A stretch of 64,000 bases of DNA from Longitalea arenae (lineage in GTDB: Bacteria; Bacteroidota; Bacteroidia; Chitinophagales; Chitinophagaceae). Of this stretch, positions 27,058-36,307 are shown piece after piece. Where the stretch lies: NCBI RefSeq assembly GCF_016924755.1, contig NZ_JAFFJX010000006.1, positions 62,001-126,000 of the forward strand. Direction: 5' to 3'. Each line of letters starts with the position of its first letter. Position 1 is the first letter of the stretch. The position numbers and the translations under genes were made by a program. Below the pieces are notes generated by a model. It worked only from the letters and a program-made list of their open reading frames with translations, was not told where the DNA came from and did not search any database.

Positions 27058-29112
27058 TTACTGTTTCGCTTCCAGCTCCATTATTTTTTCAAACACTTCT
27101 TCGTACTGCTTGTTCATGCGCTGCAATTCGTCACTCACTTTCTTATAATCAGTTTCTGTTTGCACAAATTTGTTCCTGTCGGCATAGGTGTCCGGCGCTG
27201 TCAACTGTACTTCCAGCTTTGCTTTTTGCTGATTCAGCTGGGCGATCTTTTCTTCCAGTTGTTGAAAGGCCTTCTGCTGTTTCTGCAATTCCTTCTTCAA
27301 TTCTTTATTGATAGGCCCCTGGGGTTTAAGGTCTGCAGGCTGAGGCCTGAGCTCCGGGGCCTGCAATTCGCTCTCCGGTTTCTGGTTCCTGATCTCAGCT
27401 TTCTGACTTCCGCCTTCTTGCTTCTGGTTTCTGTTGTCCGGCTTCTGCGCTCTGGATTCTGACTTCTGACCCCCGGCTTCCAACCGCTGTTTTTGTCTTT
27501 CTTTCCACTCGCCCCATTCTTCGTAACCGCCGGCAAAGGTTTTGATCTTGTGATCGTCGATCTCCCAGATCGTATTGGCCACCTTCGATACAAAATAGCG
27601 GTCGTGGCTAACCAGGATGAGGCTGCCTTCATATTTGCTCAACGCCTCGATCAGGAGTTCTACGGAATGAATATCCAGGTGGTTGGTAGGCTCGTCGAGC
27701 ATCAGGAAATTGGCTTTGCTGATGATGGTCTTGGCCAGGGCCACCCGCGCTTTTTCACCACCGCTTAATACCTTGATCTTTTTATCGATGTCATCGCCCC
27801 CGAATAAGAAACATCCCAGCAGGTTGCGCAGTTCCTGTTCGGTTTTCTGGCTGCCTGCCGCTTTCATTTCCTCGAGCAGGGTATTGTTCACATCCAGCGC
27901 TTCGAGCTGGTGCTGGGCATAAAAGCTTTCTTCGACATTATGTCCCCATTTGCGTTCACCGCTGAACGATTCAGTCCCCGCAATGATGCGCAGGAGGGTG
28001 GATTTACCCTTTCCGTTGGCGCCGATCAACGCGATCTTATCGCCGCGGTTGATCTCTGCATGCGTGTCTTCAACAATGATATTATCACCAAATTTCTTTG
28101 TGATATGTTTCAATTCGCATAAGACTTTACCGGGTACTTTATCTACCTGGAAGTTGATGCGGATGTTGGGTCTTTCAATGGCTACATCTTCGATCCGGTC
28201 AAGCTTTTCGAGTCGTTTCATGGCACTCTGGGCCGCTGCTGCTTTCGATGCTTTGGCTTTGAACCGTTCAATAAAGCGCTCCTGCTGGCGAATATAGTCC
28301 TGCTGATTTTCGAAGGCCCGTTGCTGCAGTTCTATGCGCTGCACTTTTTCTTCTTCGTAATAGGAATAATTGCCATTATAGATATGCAGTTGCCGCTGGT
28401 ATAATTCTACGATCTTCGTCACCATACGGTCGAGGAAATATTTATCGTGGCTCACGATCACCACAGAGCCCTGGTAATGGATGAGGTATTTCTCCAGCCA
28501 TTCGATAGAGGGCAGGTCAAGGTGGTTGGTAGGCTCGTCGAGCAACAGCAGATCAGGCGCCTGGAGGATCATTTTGGCCAGCAGCACCCGCATGCGCCAG
28601 CCTCCGCTGAATTCGCGGTAAGGACGTTGCAGATCGGCATTCGAAAAACCAAGCCCCTGCAGCACTTCTTCCGTTTTGTGATGGATATTGTACCCACCCA
28701 GGGTTTCCAGTTCATGCAGTTTATCGGAATATTTGTGCAACAGCACTTCCGTTTCGGCCTCAGAGATGCCGCTGGTTGGTGAATTCTCCAGCTGTTTGCC
28801 CAGCTCTTCGATCTCCTTCTCCAGTTGCATCACCCGCTCGAAAGCGCCCAATGCCACCTGTAAAATGGAATCTGAGGTATCAAAACTGAGCAGGTCCTGG
28901 TGCAAATAGCCAATGGTAGTTCCACGGCTTCTTTCCACCGTACCGGCCGAAGCCTGGTATTGACCCACCAAAAGTTTTAAGAGGGTTGATTTTCCGGTTC
29001 CGTTATAGCCAATTAATCCAATGCGTTCATTGGGTTGAATATGCCAGGTTGCATCTTCTACAATTGCCCGGGCTCCAAATTCAAAAGTTACGTTCGTTAA
29101 TCCTGCCAGCAT
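27058..29112 (-). CDS. ABC-F family ATPase (translation factor type)
   Basis: The 684-residue protein has two ABC domains with no membrane part, as in ABC-F proteins that act on the ribosome exit site. The first has Walker A GYNGTGKST near residue 35, signature FSGGWRMRVLLA and Walker B LLLLDEPTNHLD. The second has GANGKGKST, LSGGEKARVALAK and FLMLDEPTNHLD. An arm region rich in Glu, Gln and Arg lies between them, and the C-terminal 80 residues are a coiled coil, as in Uup. Between the second ABC domain and that coil, residues about 545-596, is a linker of about seven QKxExRx-like heptapeptides, coded by a 7-bp periodic DNA array. The function is translation rescue or antibiotic protection; which one is not known. 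Confidence 0.88.
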   Translation of the reverse strand: MLAGLTNVTFEFGARAIVEDATWHIQPNERIGLIGYNGTGKSTLLKLLVGQYQASAGTVERSRGTTIGYLHQDLLSFDTSDSILQVALGAFERVMQLEKEIEELGKQLENSPTSGISEAETEVLLHKYSDKLHELETLGGYNIHHKTEEVLQGLGFSNADLQRPYREFSGGWRMRVLLAKMILQAPDLLLLDEPTNHLDLPSIEWLEKYLIHYQGSVVIVSHDKYFLDRMVTKIVELYQRQLHIYNGNYSYYEEEKVQRIELQQRAFENQQDYIRQQERFIERFKAKASKAAAAQSAMKRLEKLDRIEDVAIERPNIRINFQVDKVPGKVLCELKHITKKFGDNIIVEDTHAEINRGDKIALIGANGKGKSTLLRIIAGTESFSGERKWGHNVEESFYAQHQLEALDVNNTLLEEMKAAGSQKTEQELRNLLGCFLFGGDDIDKKIKVLSGGEKARVALAKTIISKANFLMLDEPTNHLDIHSVELLIEALSKYEGSLILVSHDRYFVSKVANTIWEIDDHKIKTFAGGYEEWGEWKERQKQRLEAGGQKSESRAQKPDNRNQKQEGGSQKAEIRNQKPESELQAPELRPQPADLKPQGPINKELKKELQKQQKAFQQLEEKIAQLNQQKAKLEVQLTAPDTYADRNKFVQTETDYKKVSDELQRMNKQYEEVFEKIMELEAKQ
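27329..27470. repeat. 7-bp tandem array inside the ABC-F gene
   Basis: On the plus strand about twenty consecutive 7-mers of the form CTTCTGR or TTTCTGG stay in register. Because 21 bases are three DNA units and seven codons, the array is translated as a heptapeptide repeat with consensus QKxExRx. The unit and its degeneracy are like those of the gap arrays in this window. Confidence 0.75.
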
Positions 29113-29261
29113 AATAGTATTTACATCAAAATGATCTGCAAAAATATAATAAATCGGGGCGTTTCGAAAGTTATCCGGAAAACTTGACTGCCAGAATTTT
29201 ACAGGGGGTTCATAAATACCAAAACACCTGTATATGAGCCTTTAATGTAAGGTTATTCTTT

Positions 29262-29269
29262 TATCTTTG
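29262..29269 (+). promoter_or_regulatory. Candidate -7 box before the DUF3347 gene
   Basis: TATCTTTG fits TAnnTTTG. The -33 element is weak (TTTA about 17 bases upstream). It lies about 108 bases before the DUF3347-type start in a divergent gap. Confidence 0.45.
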
Positions 29270-29376
29270 GCCGGTAATTACGTCAGTAACCAGCTGCAGC
29301 CGGAAAACCGGCAGGATTATTTCGGTAAAGAGACCCAATACCCCCGATCTGAAACGAATTTTAAAATTATCACAGG

Positions 29377-29982
29377 ATGAAAAAAACGTTAATCGTAGTA
29401 ATTGTGCTTGCCGTTATTATTTTAGTTGCCCGGCCCTTTTTTTGCAACAGTGACAAAAAAGACGATCAGGCAGCAGAAGACGTCAAACAACAGCCCATAT
29501 CGATCTCAGCCAATACCGATGCATTCAATCAATCGTTTACCCAGTTACTTAATGCTTACAATAGTTTAAAAGACGCCCTCGTGGCCAGTGATACCGGAAA
29601 AGCATCCGCTGCAGGGCTGGCATTAAAAGCGGCAGCCGACAGCCTTAAAGTAAACGAAATAAAGGGTGATACTTCAGCTGTAATAAAAGAAACTGCCCAG
29701 GCCTTCAGCGGCACCATCTCCGGTTCGGCACAGGCTTTGGTAGCAGAAAGGGATTTAAAAAACAAGCGTAAGGAATTTGAGATGATAGCCGACGCCATGT
29801 GGAGCCTTACCCGCACCGTGCGGTATACAGGGCAAAAGTTATACTGGCAGTATTGCCCGATGGCTTTTGACAATAAAGGCGCCTACTGGATGAGTTATGA
29901 GCGAGAAATCAAAAACCCTTACTTCGGTAGTGAAATGCTGAACTGCGGCAGTGTGGAAGACTCGCTCGACTATTCGAAGTAA
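29377..29982 (+). CDS. DUF3347-type periplasmic protein (metal-related)
   Basis: The 201-residue product has an N-terminal membrane anchor (TLIVVIVLAVIILVARPFF), a cysteine right after it (FFCNSDKK), and a helical domain. The C-terminal half has YWQYCPMAFDNKGAYWMS and IKNPYFGSEMLNCG, the conserved block of the DUF3347 family as I know it. That block is found in Bacteroidota in or near copper/silver efflux proteins, and its Cys and Met residues are suited to bind soft metals. It sits 43 bases upstream of a TonB-dependent receptor on the same strand, so they may be one unit. The metal role is family knowledge plus inference, not shown here. Confidence 0.7.
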   Translation: MKKTLIVVIVLAVIILVARPFFCNSDKKDDQAAEDVKQQPISISANTDAFNQSFTQLLNAYNSLKDALVASDTGKASAAGLALKAAADSLKVNEIKGDTSAVIKETAQAFSGTISGSAQALVAERDLKNKRKEFEMIADAMWSLTRTVRYTGQKLYWQYCPMAFDNKGAYWMSYEREIKNPYFGSEMLNCGSVEDSLDYSK

Positions 29983-30025
29983 TTACGCTATCTGCCGGAT
30001 GACCGGTTCAAAAAGATAACGGCAA

Positions 30026-32377
30026 ATGACCAAACTGGTTGCGATAGTATTTGGGGTGTTTAGTGTTCTGTGCGCAACCGCGCAGGAGAAATTTACGTTA
30101 AGTGGATTTGTGCGGGATTCCCTGTCGGGCGAAACGCTTATAGGCGCCACGGTGGCGGTGAACGGCCAGGGCAAGGGCATCGTAAGCAACCAGTTCGGCT
30201 TCTATTCCATTACGCTTCCAAGCGGTATTTATTCCGTGATCGTTTCATTCGCCGGTTATGAAGGGCAGCAACTCGTAATTTCGCTCGATCACAATATTCA
30301 ACAGAATTTCTACTTATCTACCAAACCGGTTTTACAGGAAGTAATTGTATCGGCCCGCAAGCGAGATGGGAATGTGACCAATGCCCAAATGGGCAAGATC
30401 GATCTTACCATGAACCAGGTTAAAGCGGTGCCGGTATTACTGGGAGAGACCGACATCCTGAAAACGCTGCAGCTGCTGCCCGGCGTGCGTAATGCCGGGG
30501 AAGGGAATACCGGCTTATATGTGCGGGGTGGTGGTCCCGATCAAAACCTGATATTGCTCGATGACGCCATCGTGTACAATACCGGTCACCTCTTTGGATT
30601 TTTCTCCATTTTCAACTCTGACGCCATCAAGAACATCTCGCTGGTAAAAGGAGGCATGTCGGCACAATACGGCGGCCGCCTGTCTTCGGTGCTGGATGTG
30701 GCGATGAAAGAAGGTAACCTGAACAAATTTGAAGTAGAAGGTGGCATCGGGGCGATCGCTTCGCGGGTATCGGTACAGGGACCTATCAAAAAGAATAAAT
30801 CCTCTTTTATCGTCTCCGGCCGGCGCACCTATGTAGACCTGCTGGTGAAGCCATTTATCTCAGAGAAAAGTGATTTTTACGGATCAGGATATTATTTCTA
30901 CGACTTTAACGCCAAGGTGAACTATATCTTTTCTGAAAAAGACCGCCTCTACCTCAGTGGTTATTTTGGAAGGGATGTATTCACTTACCGCAATGCCCGC
31001 CGGGCCTTCAAGGCAGATATTCCCTGGGGCAATTCCACCGCCACCCTGCGCTGGAACCATGTGTTCAACCGGAAACTTTTCGCCAATACCACGGTGGTGT
31101 ACAATGATTATGCATTCTCATTCGGCGCCACCCAGAATGATTTCAATATCAAATTATCATCCGGCATTCACGACTGGAGCGCCAAAACCGATTTCGATTT
31201 CTATGCTTCGCCCAGTCACAAGCTTCGCTTTGGGGCAGCCTATACCTATCATACATTTACGCCGAATATCCTCAGCGGCAACCAGGGTGATAACCAGTTC
31301 TACCCCGATAATGAGATGAAAAAATATGCCGGGGAAACGGGCATTTATCTGCAGGATGACTGGGAGATCAGCAAAAGGATCAAACTGAATGCGGGGATCC
31401 GTTACAGCCGTTTTGTACAGCTGGGCCCCTACAAGATCTTTTCAAAAACGATCAATGGCGATAAAACAGACAGTATTTCATATGGCAGGAACAAACCGGT
31501 AAAAACCTATGACGGGTTTGAACCGCGCTTAACGGCCCGCTATGCCATCGATGAACAAACGTCTGTAAAAGCGGCCGTCACCAGGAACCTTCAATACATC
31601 CACCTCGTTAGCAATGCAGGTTCAACCCTGCCTACTGACCTTTGGGTTCCCAGCACCTACCGCGTGAAACCGCAGATCAGCTGGCAGTATGCCGCAGGCC
31701 TGTTCAGAAACTTCAACAATAATATGCTTGAAACCTCGCTGGAAGTGTATTACAAGAGAATGGACAACCAGATAGAATACCGCGAAGGATACACGCCATC
31801 GCTGAAAGACCCCGAGGAGGATTTTGTGTTCGGCAAGGGCTGGAGCTACGGTACGGAGCTGTTTATAAATAAAACCCGGGGAAAGCTCACCGGCTGGATC
31901 GGTTATACGCTTTCGTGGACCTGGCGTCAGTTCGATACGCTGAACGATGGTATTAAATATCCTTCCAAATATGACCGGCGGCACGACCTGTCGGTAGTGG
32001 CCACCTACCAGTTGAACAAAAAATGGAAGCTCTCCGGGTTGTTTGTTTATGGAAGCGGGAATGCCGTTTCATTGCCTGAGCGGTTCTATGTGGTTGGCCG
32101 GGTGCTTACCCAGGAATACAGCCAGATCAATCAATACCGGCTGGCGCCTTATCACCGGATGGATCTTTCCGCTACGCTGACACCCCGTTCGAAACCGGGT
32201 CAGAAATGGCAGCAGAGCTGGGTCTTCAGCATTTACAATGTATATAGCCGGTTGAATCCGTATTTCATTTACTTCAGCCAGGATGGTAGTCCATACGACG
32301 GTTCATTGACGATGAATACGCGGCAGGTGTCCCTGTTCCCCATCATACCCTCTGTTACCTGGAACTTCAAGTTTTAA
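30026..32377 (+). CDS. TonB-dependent receptor with carboxypeptidase-regulatory-like domain
   Basis: The 783-residue outer-membrane protein has a signal peptide to about residue 19 and a CarboxypepD-reg-like beta-sandwich at about 20-100 (FTLSGFVRDSLSGETLIGAT). A plug follows at about 110-230, with PVLLGETDILKTLQLLPGV and the GLYVRGGGPDQNLILLDDA motif. The remaining part is a 22-strand-type barrel ending in aromatic strands and terminal Phe. It would take up a siderophore, peptide, glycan or metal complex with TonB energy. The partner upstream is the DUF3347-type protein. No SusD-like lipoprotein follows, so it is not a typical SusCD pair. Confidence 0.88.
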   Translation: MTKLVAIVFGVFSVLCATAQEKFTLSGFVRDSLSGETLIGATVAVNGQGKGIVSNQFGFYSITLPSGIYSVIVSFAGYEGQQLVISLDHNIQQNFYLSTKPVLQEVIVSARKRDGNVTNAQMGKIDLTMNQVKAVPVLLGETDILKTLQLLPGVRNAGEGNTGLYVRGGGPDQNLILLDDAIVYNTGHLFGFFSIFNSDAIKNISLVKGGMSAQYGGRLSSVLDVAMKEGNLNKFEVEGGIGAIASRVSVQGPIKKNKSSFIVSGRRTYVDLLVKPFISEKSDFYGSGYYFYDFNAKVNYIFSEKDRLYLSGYFGRDVFTYRNARRAFKADIPWGNSTATLRWNHVFNRKLFANTTVVYNDYAFSFGATQNDFNIKLSSGIHDWSAKTDFDFYASPSHKLRFGAAYTYHTFTPNILSGNQGDNQFYPDNEMKKYAGETGIYLQDDWEISKRIKLNAGIRYSRFVQLGPYKIFSKTINGDKTDSISYGRNKPVKTYDGFEPRLTARYAIDEQTSVKAAVTRNLQYIHLVSNAGSTLPTDLWVPSTYRVKPQISWQYAAGLFRNFNNNMLETSLEVYYKRMDNQIEYREGYTPSLKDPEEDFVFGKGWSYGTELFINKTRGKLTGWIGYTLSWTWRQFDTLNDGIKYPSKYDRRHDLSVVATYQLNKKWKLSGLFVYGSGNAVSLPERFYVVGRVLTQEYSQINQYRLAPYHRMDLSATLTPRSKPGQKWQQSWVFSIYNVYSRLNPYFIYFSQDGSPYDGSLTMNTRQVSLFPIIPSVTWNFKF

Positions 32378-32407
32378 GTATCTTAGTGTGCTACACTTGC
32401 ATTTGCC

Positions 32408-33337
32408 TTACATTAATGAGGGCCGTTCGGTTATTTCGTGGTATTTGATCACGTCGCTGGCATAATAATGCACCACCATACTTTTACGGGTAAGCGCCGG
32501 GTTACGTATAGGCGCACCGCCATGCACCAGGTTGGCGTGCCAGATCAATACATCGCCTTTTTTTGCGATCAGTTCTTCCCGCTGGAACCGGTGCTTTCCG
32601 ATCAGTTCCTCTACCATGTCTTCGTAGTCGGGATACTCATGTTTTCCGAGTGTCAGGAAGGAACTGCCCGCGTTCCAGTCGTTATTGAGCAGGTATGGCA
32701 GTTTATGGCTGCCCGGATAGTAGAACAGGGGCCCGCTGTCGGGATGAACATCTTCCAGGGCGATCCAGATGGCGGCCAGGTATCCCAGTGGGTAGGTGGT
32801 CATATGCACACTGTCGGAATGCGCACGCTGTCCGCTGCCGCTGATGAAGTTGATGGTTTGAAATGGCACCATTTCCTTATCGAGTAAGAAGTTGAGCAGT
32901 TTGCCGATCAGGGTATCCTGTGTTACTTGTTTGATGAGCGCAGACCTTTTATTCGCAAACATCAGCTTATTGCCCCACTTGAATTGCAGCCTGCCTTTTT
33001 TCAGCAGTTTATCTATTTCGGCATTAATGGCATCGCAGGCGGCTGGTGAAAAATGATTTTCCAAAACCATGTATCCCTTGCTGCTCCATTGCAGGATCTT
33101 TTGTTGAACGGCCGGGGAAAACTGATGAAAGCCTTCTTTGGCCGGGGCCAGGATGGCCGAATCGCCCACATCGAGCCAGGCACGGGATTCCTTATCGGGA
33201 AAATCTTTGCTGGAAACCGAAGCGATCAGGGATTTATGCAGCTTGTATTTCTTATATGCTTTTTTATTATGCAGTAGTTGTTTATAATGAAGGAGGTTAT
33301 ATAACCAGTGTGCGGGTTTAAAATGCTTTAAACTCAT
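32408..33337 (-). CDS. Phytanoyl-CoA dioxygenase (PhyH) family protein
   Basis: The 309-residue protein fits the non-haem Fe(II)/2-oxoglutarate oxygenase family. The HxD metal pair is at His173 and Asp175 (RAHSDSVHM), the distal His at 272 (LVHGGAP) and the 2-oxoglutarate-binding Arg at 284 (LTRKSMVVHY), all in the usual order and spacing. It hydroxylates an organic substrate that cannot be named. It is convergent with the TonB receptor gene, with only 30 bases between the stops, and divergent from the M28 peptidase gene. Confidence 0.85.
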   Translation of the reverse strand: MSLKHFKPAHWLYNLLHYKQLLHNKKAYKKYKLHKSLIASVSSKDFPDKESRAWLDVGDSAILAPAKEGFHQFSPAVQQKILQWSSKGYMVLENHFSPAACDAINAEIDKLLKKGRLQFKWGNKLMFANKRSALIKQVTQDTLIGKLLNFLLDKEMVPFQTINFISGSGQRAHSDSVHMTTYPLGYLAAIWIALEDVHPDSGPLFYYPGSHKLPYLLNNDWNAGSSFLTLGKHEYPDYEDMVEELIGKHRFQREELIAKKGDVLIWHANLVHGGAPIRNPALTRKSMVVHYYASDVIKYHEITERPSLM

Positions 33338-33525
33338 TTATGACAGAATATTAGCGTTATGCCGAATTTGGTCTTAAAGATAGCTATTTATAAACAATGC
33401 GTATTTGATAAACCCTTTCAGGTCAAAGTGATGGAAGCCAATGTCGACTGTACCTGCACGTTCCGTGGACCGACCGGCACGAAAATGGTATTACCAGCCG
33501 TCCGGTCCCTTGAAATTGTTCGACT

Positions 33526-35094
33526 ATGAAAAAACTCGTCCTTGTCTCACTGGCCTGTTTACCATTGCTGAACGTAGCTGCCCAAAACGATGAACCAGAC
33601 CTCGCCATGATCAAAAAGATCAGGCAGGAAGGTTTCAACCACTCCCAGGTAATGGATCTTGCTTTTTTTCTTACGGAAGTAAGCGGACCCCGGCTGAATA
33701 ATTCACCCGGGTTTCGCAGGGCTGCCCATTATACCAGGAACAAACTGAGTGAATGGGGATTAAGTAATGCCCGGCTGGAACCCTGGGGCGAATGGGGCAA
33801 GGGCTGGGAGTTGAAGCGTTGTTATGTGGCCATGTCGGCGCCCTATTATAAACCGCTTATTGCTTTTCCCAAAAGCTGGACGGCTGGCACCAATGGCCTG
33901 CAAACAACGGAGATCGTGTTACTGTCGCTCAGCAATGCCGGGGACCTGGACCTGTATAAAGGGCAGCTGCAGGGCAAGGTGATCCTGCTGCAGCGCCGCG
34001 ACTCACTGGAACCGGCATACGTAGCCGATGCGACCCGCTACAGCGATGAGGAATTGAAAGAACTGGCTAACTGGAAAAGCGAAAAGCAAACCAACACCGG
34101 TTTTTCGGCCAATACACCCGGCAAGGGCTATACGCCTGTAGCCGGCCACCACGGCAAAGCGGAAACCGGCGAACGGGGCGGCTTAAGCTATAAGCAGCTC
34201 AAACAATTTGCGCGGCAGGAAGGGGCATTGGCGATCCTGAGCGCCCATCCCAACGGCAGGGATGGCACCCTCTTTGTGCAGGGCGGGGGCCCCTGGGCAG
34301 CCGGTGCGGCGGAGAACTTTCCTGACCTTACGCTGGCCTATGAAGATTATATGATGTTACAGCGCCTGGCCCTACACCATATTGCAGTTAAGCTGGAAAT
34401 GGACGTGAAAACGCAGTTCCATACCAACGACCTGCAGGGATATAATGTGATCGCAGAGATAAATGGCACCGATCCTGTATTGAAAGAGGAGCTGGTCATG
34501 ATCGGGGCGCATCTCGATTCATGGCATGCATCGGTGGGCGCTACAGATAATGCGGCGGGATGCGCCGTCATGATGGAAGTGATCCGCATTCTTAAAACAT
34601 TGAATGTTCATCCCCGGCGAACCATCCGTTTAGCCTTATGGGGTGGGGAAGAGCAGGGACTGATCGGTTCGAAGAATTATGTCCGCCGGCATTTTACCGA
34701 TACGCTGACGCAACGCTACAATAAGATGGGTGACAGGGTTTCGGTTTATTTCAATCTCGACAACGGCACGGGTAAAATAAGAGGAATATACCTGCAGGAA
34801 AACAAAGCCGCCTTGCCCATTTTCAGCCAATGGCTGGCGCCGTTCAAAGACCTGGGTGCATCCACCATTACCCTGCAAAGAACCGGTGGTACCGATCATT
34901 TATCATTTGATGCTATTGGATTGCCGGGCTTTCAGTTCATCCAGGACGATATTGAATACGTGTCACGAACGCATCACAGCAATATGGATTCGTACGATCA
35001 TTTACAGGCCGCCGATCTGAAGCAGGCGGCGGTCGTGATTGCTTCATTGGTGTACCAGGCGGCACAACGGAATGAGAGGATACCGAGGAAGTAG
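33526..35094 (+). CDS. Secreted M28 family zinc aminopeptidase with inserted PA domain
   Basis: The 522-residue product has a signal peptide to about residue 19 (LNVAAQ), a PA-type insert at about 130-300 and an M28 catalytic core. The expected zinc ligands are present: GAHLDSW near residue 328, TDNAAG near 340, WGGEEQG near 373, NLDNGTG near 410 and RTHHSN near 482. Family members cleave N-terminal residues or carboxypeptidase-type substrates in the periplasm or outside. The region is complete with no sign of frameshift. It is separated from the next convergent gene by an inverted CTGTAAC repeat element. Confidence 0.9.
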   Translation: MKKLVLVSLACLPLLNVAAQNDEPDLAMIKKIRQEGFNHSQVMDLAFFLTEVSGPRLNNSPGFRRAAHYTRNKLSEWGLSNARLEPWGEWGKGWELKRCYVAMSAPYYKPLIAFPKSWTAGTNGLQTTEIVLLSLSNAGDLDLYKGQLQGKVILLQRRDSLEPAYVADATRYSDEELKELANWKSEKQTNTGFSANTPGKGYTPVAGHHGKAETGERGGLSYKQLKQFARQEGALAILSAHPNGRDGTLFVQGGGPWAAGAAENFPDLTLAYEDYMMLQRLALHHIAVKLEMDVKTQFHTNDLQGYNVIAEINGTDPVLKEELVMIGAHLDSWHASVGATDNAAGCAVMMEVIRILKTLNVHPRRTIRLALWGGEEQGLIGSKNYVRRHFTDTLTQRYNKMGDRVSVYFNLDNGTGKIRGIYLQENKAALPIFSQWLAPFKDLGASTITLQRTGGTDHLSFDAIGLPGFQFIQDDIEYVSRTHHSNMDSYDHLQAADLKQAAVVIASLVYQAAQRNERIPRK

Positions 35095-35102
35095 CTCCGG
35101 CC

Positions 35103-35200
35103 GTTACAGGTTTCATGTTTCAGGTTACAGGGATCTTCCGGTCTGTTGGTCGATTTTTTACGAGTACCCATGAAACTTGTAACCTGCAACCTGTAACAGT
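35103..35200. repeat. Inverted 7-bp arrays (CTGTAAC family) between convergent genes
   Basis: The left arm at 35103-35132 (GTTACAGGTTTCATGTTTCA and on) and the right arm at 35169-35200 (TGAAACTTGTAACCTGCAAC and on) are reverse complements over about 30 bases, with a spacer of about 37 bases. The same unit occurs without a partner at 10826-10893. Confidence 0.8.
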
Positions 35201-35239
35201 TCCTTGTAAAGAGCGGTTTTCACATTCACAATGGCCTAC

Positions 35240-36091
35240 TCACTTATTTCCCCGCTCGTACTTAAACTTCACCACCGCACTCTTTTGCTCAGTCGACGAA
35301 AGATGCAATTGATATCGTTTACGGCCGGCAGTAATGACCATAAGCGAGGTATTGGGCGGAATACGGCCAAGGTTCTCGGCATACATCATCAGCTCATAAT
35401 CTGTATTGGGAAAAACATTCACATCGAGCACAAGCGGTTTGCCGGTCAACCGTTTCCTGTATAAGAGCAGGGTGTTGTTGAGGAAAACAGAGACTGTATC
35501 ATCATCGATCTCGGCATTATCGTACAATTCAATTTTTATGAAGGCGGTATCGATGGGGATCGATTGCACCACTTCCTTTTGCCGGTTCTGCAATTTCAGT
35601 TCCTTCTGCATGCGGGCCAGTGTATCGTTCTGATAAACATCTACGGGAAAATTCGATTTGCCCAGGCGCGACAGCGAAATTTTGCCGGGCTGGCAATCAT
35701 GGTTATTGCCCATTTCATGGCCATGCCATTCGCCCTGCAGCGATTCGGCCTGTCCGTTCCTGGATAAAATAAGCTCATAGGTTTTTATACAGGGCACACA
35801 GCTGTCGGGCACATTATATTGAAGCACGGCATTTTCAATGATCACAATACGGTTGGTGAGCGGATTGTATTTACCGGTGAAATTTATCTTGGTATACTTA
35901 TCGTTATCAAAGCTATACACATTGCCCATGAAGGAATTGTTTTGCATATAAATGATATGCAGTTCGGTGGAATAGGTGGGAAAACAGCCACCCGCATTCT
36001 GGGTTCTGATGCCTCCCCATACCCCCGTCAATAATTGCGCATGGGTAAGAACAGACCATCCCAGCAGCAGGGGCAACAGCAAAAAACGCAT
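35240..36091 (-). CDS. Secreted protein, paralogue of the downstream-numbered gene
   Basis: The 283-residue product has a signal peptide ending near residue 18 (THAQ). Its N-terminal half begins LLTGVWGGIRT and contains cysteines. The C-terminal about 95 residues (IELYDNAEIDDDTVSVFLNN to SSTEQKSAVVKFKYERG) match the end of the 36304-37446 product closely. The C-terminal part looks like a beta-sandwich domain with a conserved AENLGRIPPNTSLMV block. I do not recognise the family. It lacks the long Thr/Pro linker of its paralogue. The two genes are on the same strand 212 bases apart, separated by a repeat element. Confidence 0.75.
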   Translation of the reverse strand: MRFLLLPLLLGWSVLTHAQLLTGVWGGIRTQNAGGCFPTYSTELHIIYMQNNSFMGNVYSFDNDKYTKINFTGKYNPLTNRIVIIENAVLQYNVPDSCVPCIKTYELILSRNGQAESLQGEWHGHEMGNNHDCQPGKISLSRLGKSNFPVDVYQNDTLARMQKELKLQNRQKEVVQSIPIDTAFIKIELYDNAEIDDDTVSVFLNNTLLLYRKRLTGKPLVLDVNVFPNTDYELMMYAENLGRIPPNTSLMVITAGRKRYQLHLSSTEQKSAVVKFKYERGNK

Positions 36092-36166
36092 GCTTTTCTT
36101 TTAATGGAAATTACCATGCAATAGGCAAATGATAAGAATAATTTATGTAAGCGGTAGCAAAAACGC

Positions 36167-36307
36167 AATGTGATAATTAGCTAATGTGCTAAGGTGCTAA
36201 TTTGCTAATGTGCTAATTTGCTAATGGCTATATGCGAGCAGTTCCTGATCCCAATGCCTGCCTGTATTTAATCAGCACATCAGCAAATCAGCACATCGGC
36301 AATTCAG
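36167..36307. repeat. Inverted 8-bp arrays (TGCTAATG family)
   Basis: The left arm at 36167-36226 has about seven GCTAATNT units. The right arm at 36270-36307 has reverse-complement units (ATCAGCAC, ATCAGCAA). CTGTATT sits at 36262-36268, directly before the right arm, as it does at 1294-1300. The right arm reaches the stop of the next gene. Confidence 0.85.
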
